Source: Fibrisoma limi BUZ 3
Lineage (GTDB): Bacteria > Bacteroidota > Bacteroidia > Cytophagales > Spirosomataceae
Length of the DNA stretch: 64,000 nt
Reading direction: 5' to 3'
Assembly: GCF_000296815.2 (NCBI RefSeq)
Contig: NZ_CAIT01000009.1
Coordinates: forward strand, 620,001 to 684,000
Shown: positions 57,629 to 64,000 of the stretch, one piece after another
Numbering within the stretch: the stretch's first letter is position 1
How the letters are laid out: the number at the start of each line of letters is the position of its first letter
Program-made: the position numbers and the translations under genes
Notes under the pieces: model-generated
Told to the model about the DNA's origin: nothing
The model's input: only the letters and a program-made list of their open reading frames with translations
The model's database searches: none

Positions 57629-58729
57629 TTAGCGACGACGGCTCCGGCTACCACCACGAGCTGAAGCGGTACGGCCTTCCAGGTTATCCATCACACAACG
57701 GAAACCGATGTAAGAACGCTTCTGGTCCTCGTATTCATAGTAGCGAGTACCCGTTTCCAGATAATAGGCAATGTCTTTCCACGAACCACCCCGTACTACC
57801 TTGCGCGGCTCATCCTGGTTCTGGTTGTCAGGGTTCATATCCCACACAATGGCGTTCGAGTTGTCAGCATAGGCATCACGGCACCATTCCGCTACGTTAC
57901 CGGCCATGTTGTAGAGACCGTAATCATTCGGACTATACGCATTGCCAGGCGCAGTGTATGGGTAACCGTCGGCATCGAAGTTACCCCGCTGTGGCTTGAA
58001 GTTAGCCAGATAGCAGCCCTTCCCATTGGCTACGTATGGGTTGCCCCACGGATACTTAGCACCTTGTTTACCACCACGGGCAGCCCATTCCCATTCAGCT
58101 TCGGAAGGTAACCGGAAACCGAATGACTTGTAGCCACCTTCTTTCGTACGCTGGTCATCAAGGATGTTTGTGCGCCACTTACAAAAGTGCTTTGCAGCCA
58201 GCCAGCTAACACCAACTACCGGATACGTATCGAAAGCCGGATGACCGAAGTAGTGTTCTAGCATCGGGTCGCCATTGTGGTAAGTAAAGTCGTTTTTCCA
58301 AACAGCTGTATCAGGGTAAAATTTCGCCATGATTTCTTCCTCACCCAGTACGGAAACTGAGTCGGCCAGCAGCGCATTGACGTACTGCCGGTATTCATGG
58401 TTCGTAATCTCCGTATCGTCCATGTAGAACGAACTGATCGTTACCTGCCGGTTCATATTGATTTGCGTCGCGGCTACGTCTTCATCGGCCTGACCCATAA
58501 TGAACGACCCGGACGGTACGAGCACCATTCCGTACGGTGTCGGCTGCTTCCAGCCTTTACGGCCCGTAGCCGTGATTTCACCGTTCGTAACACCTACTTC
58601 ACCATTCCCTTTGCCGCCTTTACCGCCAAATTTGGACTTAACAAATCCGCAGCCTTGCATTAACAGAATCACTGCCGCGACCATCCCCACCCGGGCTGCA
58701 TTGACTGTAAACCAGTTGTACTTCATCAT
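57629..58729 (-). CDS. gldK: Gliding motility / T9SS lipoprotein GldK
   Basis: A 366-aa lipoprotein (lipobox LLMQGC) with an FGE-sulfatase fold. Core: GMVLVPSGSFIMGQAD, ISSFYMDDTEITNHEYR, FGFRLPSEAEWEWAARGGK, GNVAEWCRDAY and VRGGSWKD. It forms the outer ring of T9SS with GldN. An Arg/Ser-rich tail (SRSRRR) closes the protein. It is the first gene of gldKLMN. Confidence 0.95.
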   Translation of the reverse strand: MMKYNWFTVNAARVGMVAAVILLMQGCGFVKSKFGGKGGKGNGEVGVTNGEITATGRKGWKQPTPYGMVLVPSGSFIMGQADEDVAATQINMNRQVTISSFYMDDTEITNHEYRQYVNALLADSVSVLGEEEIMAKFYPDTAVWKNDFTYHNGDPMLEHYFGHPAFDTYPVVGVSWLAAKHFCKWRTNILDDQRTKEGGYKSFGFRLPSEAEWEWAARGGKQGAKYPWGNPYVANGKGCYLANFKPQRGNFDADGYPYTAPGNAYSPNDYGLYNMAGNVAEWCRDAYADNSNAIVWDMNPDNQNQDEPRKVVRGGSWKDIAYYLETGTRYYEYEDQKRSYIGFRCVMDNLEGRTASARGGSRSRRR

Positions 58730-58985
58730 TGTATGGCTTTTAAACCTTCTTCTTGTGCGAGACCAGACTAAAAACGAAAATCCGTTTGGATATTGTATGC
58801 ACTGTTTTTTTTCCTTACAAATTCTTTGGCTTATTCATCAAACGGTTGATTGATATACCGTTTACGACAATACAATGCCACTATTTTCAAAATTACGGTG
58901 CCCGATGCAAACTGCCTAACAATAAACAGGCCAAAATGTTAGCCTTTATTAAACGTATATCGAAAGACTCCTGTTTCTTAGCGAA

Positions 58986-59954
58986 TTAGTACCGAAAACG
59001 TGGTGTTCGAATAATCGGACGCTTTCGGGCATCGGGTGCAGGCAACGAATAAGCCAGCTGAACTTCATGCGACGTTGGGCTTTTTGCCTCCTGCGAACCA
59101 ACCACAAAATCAAACGCGTACCCAAAACGGAGGGCGTTATTCGGCAGCAGATGAATACCAAGCATAGCGGTCAATGCATCCTGCAGCCGGTACGAAAGAC
59201 CACCAAAAAAACGATTATCGTAGGTAGCCAGCAGGTTCACATTAACGGTTGTACCACCAGCTACAGGGGTTGCATACTGCACCAGCACGGAAGGCTGCAC
59301 ATCAAGGTTGTAGCCAACGCCCAGCCGGTAGCCGGCCGTCAGAAATAAAGAGCGATATACTGGATCAGTCGACCGATCGGTCACCAGCGAATACGTCGGC
59401 TGATTCAGGTGCTTCGCACTAACCCCTATCCAGTAGTCAGTGGTGTTGTAATAAACACCTACCCCAATATCAGGTCTGGCCTGATTCACACGACCGGTTG
59501 GGATGCTTGGATCGCCGGGTTCGCCCGGACGGTACTGCCCACCGTCAAAACCCCGGTTCAACAATCCCCCCTGCACACCAAGTGAAAGCGTTCCATTTTT
59601 CAACGCCAGTCGATAAGCGTAGGAAACCTGAACCGCCTGGCTTGTGGTTGGGCCAAACCGGTCGTTGAACGCGTATATGCCCACACCTCCTTTAATCTTA
59701 GCCAGTGGTACATTAAACGAGAACAATTGTGTACTCTGTCCGCCACCTTCGTCAATCACTGTGGGCTGATAGCCGGCATATTGCGTGCGATGCGTCAACT
59801 GAAACCGGGATACTCCTTCTGATCCGGCAGCACCCGGATTGTAGTACACCGGATTAAACATATACAGACTGAACTGTGGATCAGTCGTCTGTGCTGAAAC
59901 TGTCAGCGCCGAAACCGTTAGAACAAAAGCAAAAACGTAGAATGTGCGAATCAT
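58986..59954 (-). CDS. PorP/SprF-family type IX secretion membrane protein
   Basis: A 322-aa outer-membrane beta-barrel (signal MIRTFYVFAFVLTVSALTVSA). It opens QFSLYMFNPVYYNPGAAGSEG, the hallmark of the PorP/SprF family, and has GGVGIYAFNDRFGPTTSQAVQVSYAYRL-like strands (seen in shorter parts). These proteins work beside T9SS and often bind C-terminal sorting or adhesin partners. It stands upstream of gldK, as in other Bacteroidota. Confidence 0.9.
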   Translation of the reverse strand: MIRTFYVFAFVLTVSALTVSAQTTDPQFSLYMFNPVYYNPGAAGSEGVSRFQLTHRTQYAGYQPTVIDEGGGQSTQLFSFNVPLAKIKGGVGIYAFNDRFGPTTSQAVQVSYAYRLALKNGTLSLGVQGGLLNRGFDGGQYRPGEPGDPSIPTGRVNQARPDIGVGVYYNTTDYWIGVSAKHLNQPTYSLVTDRSTDPVYRSLFLTAGYRLGVGYNLDVQPSVLVQYATPVAGGTTVNVNLLATYDNRFFGGLSYRLQDALTAMLGIHLLPNNALRFGYAFDFVVGSQEAKSPTSHEVQLAYSLPAPDARKRPIIRTPRFRY

Positions 59955-60067
59955 ACAACGGAAGCAAAAAAGCTGGGACCTTCACCAGCGCTTCTATTCC
60001 GAAGTCTGGCGGGCTTTGCAGTTTACAAGTAAACGCCGAATGGCACAAATTATTGAACCAAAATAAC

Positions 60068-60122
60068 AAAGGTTGGACGGGCAAAACAGACTTTTCAACC
60101 TGCGTTTGCCCGTCCAACCTTT
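60068..60122 (-). terminator. Long hairpin between hemD and the porP-like gene
   Basis: Perfect 18-bp arms (AAAGGTTGGACGGGCAAA and complement) with a 19-nt loop lie just beyond the hemD stop. The flanking T content is weak, so it could be a terminator or an RNA-stability element. Confidence 0.55.
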
Positions 60123-60138
60123 GTATAACGGCGTTCGT

Positions 60139-60924
60139 TTATTGATTGTTAGCCTTTTTGATGTACAGTTCCAATGCGCCGGTCATTGAGGGTGCATTGG
60201 GTAGTGGCGCTTCAATGTCGAGCGTCAGGCCTGCGTCTTTAATCGCTTTGGCAGTTGTTGGTCCAAAAGCAGCCAGCCGGGTACCATTCTGCTTAAAGTC
60301 CGGAAAGTTTGTCAGCAGCGACGTAACACCCGATGGGCTGAAAAACGCAATGATATCGTAACTCTGAATATCCAGATCTGACAAATCCGTTGAGACCGTC
60401 TCATACATCACGGCCTCCGTAAAATGCAGACCGCTTGTATCCATAAATTCCGGAATGTCGTTCCGCCGGATGTTGGAGCACGGGAACAGAAACTTCTCGT
60501 TCTTATGCTTTTTGATCAGGTCGAATAGCTCGGCGGCTGCTTTAGTACCGGCAAAAATCTTCCGCTTCCGGATCACAATGTATTTCTGCAAATAATTAGC
60601 TGTTTGTTCAGAAATACAGAAGTACTTCATATCGGCCGGCACTTCGATTCGTCCCTCCTGACAGATGCGGAAGAAATGATCGATTGCATTACGGCTGGTA
60701 AAGATGATTGCCGTGTGATCAAGGATGTTGATCTTTTGTCGACGGAAATCTTTATACGAAACGCCTTCGATTTGAATAAACGGCCGGAAATCGATCTGAA
60801 TGTTGTACTTGCTGGCTAAATCAAAGTAAGGGGATTTATCGTCGGCAGGTCTGGATTGCGTTACCAGAAGCCGGTTTACCTTAGTGAGCCGGTCCTGGAC
60901 GGATTGCATGCTGGTCTCGTTCAT
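60139..60924 (-). CDS. hemD: Uroporphyrinogen-III synthase
   Basis: A 261-aa HemD, cyclising hydroxymethylbilane to uroporphyrinogen III. The fold has two alpha/beta domains with LVTQSRPADDKSPYFDLASKY, AIIFTSRNAIDHFFRIC, KFLFPCSNIRRNDIPEFM, DIIAFFSPSGVTSLLTNFP and AAFGPTTAKAIKDAG. Sequence conservation in this family is low, but the pattern is clear. It lies between the DUF4271 and porP-like genes. Confidence 0.88.
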   Translation of the reverse strand: MNETSMQSVQDRLTKVNRLLVTQSRPADDKSPYFDLASKYNIQIDFRPFIQIEGVSYKDFRRQKINILDHTAIIFTSRNAIDHFFRICQEGRIEVPADMKYFCISEQTANYLQKYIVIRKRKIFAGTKAAAELFDLIKKHKNEKFLFPCSNIRRNDIPEFMDTSGLHFTEAVMYETVSTDLSDLDIQSYDIIAFFSPSGVTSLLTNFPDFKQNGTRLAAFGPTTAKAIKDAGLTLDIEAPLPNAPSMTGALELYIKKANNQ

Positions 60925-61023
60925 TGAATCTACCTCAATTTCAGTTTTTTGCTTTCAGTTCTCGGTAACCAATTTGCAGAGCAATGGTTGCAAACAAGCG
61001 TACAGAAAACTTAATAACTCTCA

Positions 61024-62289
61024 TCACAGTGCGAAGCGAACACCAATGATGAGTGGAATCAATTCAACGATACAAAGGTACGAAAATAAATATAGATTCT
61101 TGATAGGCACGCTCCCCCGAATCACAAAGAAGAGAAAGGTCAGCCGGGCAGTGTAGAAAGCCATCAGCGGAAACAGGACCACCCGTTCAGACCACGACGT
61201 GCTTGTGGTGTTAAACGCTACAATGGCCAGCAATATGGCAAATCCTGTAAAAAACAGTAATGATGACTGTAATAATTTAAAATAATGAACATTCACAATC
61301 TCCCGCAGCTTATACAACCCGCCCACGATTTCCAGTGCTACGTACTTACCTACCAGGGCCATAAAAGCAGCGCCGGATAGCAGAGCAAATTGCCCCAGTA
61401 GCGCGTTCAATCGTTGTGTGCCGAACAACAGCGATCGGGATGCAAATACGTCGAGATTGCGGCTTTGCACAAACAGAATGAGGTAAGCGAGTACAAAACT
61501 GAGGTTGAGCGTGAATAGTAGATTGGTACCGCTCAGCGGCCGGTTGATCAGAAATGATTCCTCCTGCGCCCGGAGCGACAGTAAATCACGAAGGTTATAG
61601 AAGCGCAGAAATGCCCGCCGGTAGAAAGTATACAGAAACGCATGGGTAGCCAACAAAAACAACAGGCCCAAGCCAGCAAAATCATCGTAAACGGAAAATG
61701 ACCGGGGGCGAAGACTCAGGTTATCATCGCGGAGCACAACCGGTTTCTGCGTTGCCGATTTGGGATACCCAATAAACAGCGACTTATTTTCGACGCCGGG
61801 TGCGCCATAGAGGGTAATAAAAATTTCGGAACGGGCTGCGTTGGAACGACGGTAAGCCCGGTACAGGCTATCAATATCAAGCACCTGCCATTGTCCGGCA
61901 ATCAGTTTGCGCTTGAGGGCTGCGTTGATGAACAGATAACCATCTTCTTTGGTAGAAATGAGGAGCTTGTAGTGACGATTGCTTTCCAGGTCGACATAGG
62001 CGCTGACGGCCGTCATGTCGCGGTGCTGCTCGTCAATGTAGGGAACGTAGGCTTTAGCGGCTTCGTCGTATACCTGAAAGTCGTCGCGGTAGTCGTGTAC
62101 ACGGTAATATCGGCCACCTGGTCCAACGCCCTCTCGGTTCTGCGCGAAGCCTACCGTGGCTACGAGTAATAGAATAAGCGAATGAGCGAATCGACCTGCC
62201 AGCGCAGGGTTAATAAGCGAATACCAACAGGCCCAGGCTACTTTCTGCTTTACACGGTACCTCATTCGCTCATTCACTAATTCACTCAT
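61024..62289 (-). CDS. DUF4271 family membrane protein
   Basis: A 421-aa protein with an N-terminal signal-like helix (FAHSLILLLVATVGFAQ), a periplasmic region (~65-200) and about seven C-terminal membrane helices (~210-420) typical of DUF4271. The position upstream of hemD is conserved in Bacteroidota. Function is unknown. Its first codons lie in short repeats (ATGAGTGAATTAGTGAATG), so the true start may be the ATG at 62265 or later. Confidence 0.8.
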   Translation of the reverse strand: MSELVNERMRYRVKQKVAWACWYSLINPALAGRFAHSLILLLVATVGFAQNREGVGPGGRYYRVHDYRDDFQVYDEAAKAYVPYIDEQHRDMTAVSAYVDLESNRHYKLLISTKEDGYLFINAALKRKLIAGQWQVLDIDSLYRAYRRSNAARSEIFITLYGAPGVENKSLFIGYPKSATQKPVVLRDDNLSLRPRSFSVYDDFAGLGLLFLLATHAFLYTFYRRAFLRFYNLRDLLSLRAQEESFLINRPLSGTNLLFTLNLSFVLAYLILFVQSRNLDVFASRSLLFGTQRLNALLGQFALLSGAAFMALVGKYVALEIVGGLYKLREIVNVHYFKLLQSSLLFFTGFAILLAIVAFNTTSTSWSERVVLFPLMAFYTARLTFLFFVIRGSVPIKNLYLFSYLCIVELIPLIIGVRFAL

Positions 62290-62298
62290 TCGCTCTTT

Positions 62299-63174
62299 TT
62301 ATCTGCCCAGCGCTTTCAGCATGGTGTCGCCGATGAGGGCGGGGGATTCTACGACGTGGATACCGCACTCGCGCATGATCGCCATCTTGGCAGCCGCTGT
62401 GTCGTCGGCACCACCCACGATAGCTCCGGCGTGACCCATCCGGCGACCTTTCGGGGCCGTCTGGCCGGCAATAAAACCAACTACGGGTTTGCGGTTCCCA
62501 TCGGCTTTAATCCAGCGGGCGGCTTCGGCTTCCATACCACCACCGATTTCACCGATCATGACGATTGCTTCCGTATCAGGATCGTTCATGAGCAGTTCAA
62601 CAGCTTCTTTGGTTGTAGTACCGATGATGGGGTCTCCGCCGATACCGATAGCCGTTGACTGACCCAGACCGGCTTTGGTCAACTGATCAACCGCTTCGTA
62701 AGTCAGGGTACCCGACTTCGATACAATACCGATGGTGCCTTTTTTGAAGATAAAGCCCGGCATGATGCCTACTTTGCACTCTTCGGCGGTCATAACGCCT
62801 GGGCAGTTCGGACCGATCAGGCGAACCCCCTTGTCGGCAATGTAGTTTTTCACGGCTACCATGTCCTCGGTTGGAATACCTTCGGTGATGCAGATAATGA
62901 CTTTGATGCCCGCATCGGCAGCTTCCATGATCGCATCGGCGGCAAAGGCCGGTGGCACAAAGATAATCGACACATCAGCGCCCGCTTCATCAACGGCTTG
63001 CTGAACGGTGTTGAACACGGGCCGGTCGAGGTGGGTTTGTCCTCCCTTACCGGGCGTTACGCCCCCAACCACGTTGGTGCCATACTCGATCATTTGCTGG
63101 GCATGAAAACTACCTTCTGAACCGGTAAAACCCTGGACGATAACTTTGGAGTCTTTGTTGACTAAAACACTCAT
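62299..63174 (-). CDS. sucD: Succinyl-CoA ligase alpha subunit
   Basis: A 291-aa TCA-cycle enzyme subunit. CoA-binding domain: [19 protein letters not shown], then [14 protein letters not shown]. The ligase domain contains [20 protein letters not shown] and the phosphohistidine segment [10 protein letters not shown]. sucB/sucC is not adjacent. Confidence 0.96.
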   Translation of the reverse strand: MSVLVNKDSKVIVQGFTGSEGSFHAQQMIEYGTNVVGGVTPGKGGQTHLDRPVFNTVQQAVDEAGADVSIIFVPPAFAADAIMEAADAGIKVIICITEGIPTEDMVAVKNYIADKGVRLIGPNCPGVMTAEECKVGIMPGFIFKKGTIGIVSKSGTLTYEAVDQLTKAGLGQSTAIGIGGDPIIGTTTKEAVELLMNDPDTEAIVMIGEIGGGMEAEAARWIKADGNRKPVVGFIAGQTAPKGRRMGHAGAIVGGADDTAAAKMAIMRECGIHVVESPALIGDTMLKALGR

Positions 63175-63335
63175 GATGGTTGTTATGTAGAAGAAGATGC
63201 TGGATACTGGACGTTTAACCTTGAATAAACCCGTAGTACAAAGTAGTTCGGGACCAGTGTTTAACGTCCGGCATCAAGCGTCCATCACCTTGTTAAAAGT
63301 TGGGCAAAAGTAGCCGAAACTTCGTAAATTACGAG

Positions 63336-63911
63336 ATGATTTTTTCGCACATTCTCTCTGGTTCAGTACTTGCCGGAACAAGCGTAGGGGTATTCTGGCA
63401 TTTTTTCCAGCGCATGAACTTATACAACCGATTGCTCTGGGGCTTCTTTCTATTATCCATTGCCCTGGCTGCGCTTGTCGGTATTACTATTTTCTGGGGT
63501 GACGAAACTATGCAGCGACTCCATCACTCTATGCTGGTTCTATCCGACACCCTTGGCGTTGTTTGCGTCGTGATGGGGGTCTGGTCGCTGCTAAATCGGC
63601 AGACCGTCAATACAGCAACCTTCATGGCTACGGTCGTGCTGGGCATATCGCTATTTATCGTATTGCTGTTGCCCGAAGTCAGCGCTTTTACTCCTATTGT
63701 TCCTTCATTAGGTATTCTGATCCTGATGCTGCTGGCTGTTTTTGCCCTCCTCCGACGCGACCGGCACGCAATCTGGATCGTACTGGCGGCTATGGCGATG
63801 GGACTCGCGACTAAAGCAAACGCGTTTGGTAATTACATCCATCCAACGGATTTTGACCACTACGCCAGCGCACTGGCGCTGTGGTTTTTCGGTAAGGCTA
63901 CAGAACAGTAA
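63336..63911 (+). CDS. Small polytopic membrane protein
   Basis: A ~191-aa protein with about six membrane helices (SVLAGTSVGVFWHFF, LLWGFFLLSIALAALVGIT, SLFIVLLLPEV and others). No family recognised. An earlier start at a TTG is possible, but the ATG at 63336 fits better. Divergent from sucD. Confidence 0.6.
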   Translation: MIFSHILSGSVLAGTSVGVFWHFFQRMNLYNRLLWGFFLLSIALAALVGITIFWGDETMQRLHHSMLVLSDTLGVVCVVMGVWSLLNRQTVNTATFMATVVLGISLFIVLLLPEVSAFTPIVPSLGILILMLLAVFALLRRDRHAIWIVLAAMAMGLATKANAFGNYIHPTDFDHYASALALWFFGKATEQ

Positions 63912-64000
63912 AAACCGCCGTACCACATTTGGTGTTTTAGATCAGCGTCGGTCTCAGCTACGTGCCCAACCGACACCGATCACAAACAGCTATGGATCTA

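Noticed and set aside
62230-62290. Inverted heptamer repeats near the DUF4271 start as a mobile element
   Set aside because: Short, degenerate and lacking transposase or duplication; more likely local slippage.

Overview
The window looks like a chromosomal segment of a Bacteroidota bacterium of the order Cytophagales, most like Spirosoma and relatives (genus is inference). Evidence: a complete gldK-gldL-gldM-gldN gliding/type IX secretion block with porP/sprF-like and sprE/porW-like genes, a Bacteroidota-style curli locus, SusC-type outer-membrane barrels, an ATP synthase a subunit with a secreted N-terminal extension, a DUF4271 gene beside hemD, and several candidate promoters of the Bacteroidota TTTG/TAnnTTTG type. 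I saw no tRNA, rRNA or CRISPR array.

Layout. 1-12.7 kb: housekeeping and metabolic genes: a partial VRR-NUC nuclease, methyltransferases, a cytochrome c, a quinone reductase/AraC pair, a GWxTD lipoprotein overlapping an rlmB-like rRNA methyltransferase, an overlapping fdhD - arginase-family - FdhF/YdeP-like operon, pyrR and pth. 12.9-19.2 kb: a small secreted protein, a nucleotidyltransferase, an M23 peptidase and two outer-membrane barrels. 19.3-21.8 kb: an AT-rich accessory island. A gene with a JAMM-like HxHP motif is split by a complete IS3-family (IS407-type) element with a 4-bp target duplication, and is followed by an intact, closely coupled partner gene that may encode immunity. 21.9-26.3 kb: mrdA-rodA and a gluconolactonase-like protein.

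26.4-36.7 kb: the most striking locus, a ten-gene minus-strand run that can build an extracellular amyloid. It has five curlin-repeat proteins (351, 146, 464, 847 and 167 aa), CsgE, CsgF, a CsgG fused to a predicted beta-barrel, and a terminal propeller lipoprotein. CsgC and CsgD are not seen, and roughly 950 bp without a confident gene lie upstream.

37.6-53.8 kb: an NAD(P)-binding oxidoreductase, a glutaminase-family protein, a coupled acetyltransferase/serine-hydrolase pair, the F0 part of ATP synthase plus delta (atpZ-atpI-like-atpB-E-F-H, without alpha and gamma), sprE/porW, PBP1A, glycerate kinase and uvrC. 53.9-62.3 kb: gldN, gldM, gldL, gldK, porP-like, hemD and a DUF4271 protein, all on the minus strand, then sucD and a small membrane protein to the end. 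The T9SS core (GldKLMN), the PorP-like protein and SprE together suggest protein secretion and possibly gliding; the curli locus suggests biofilm matrix production.
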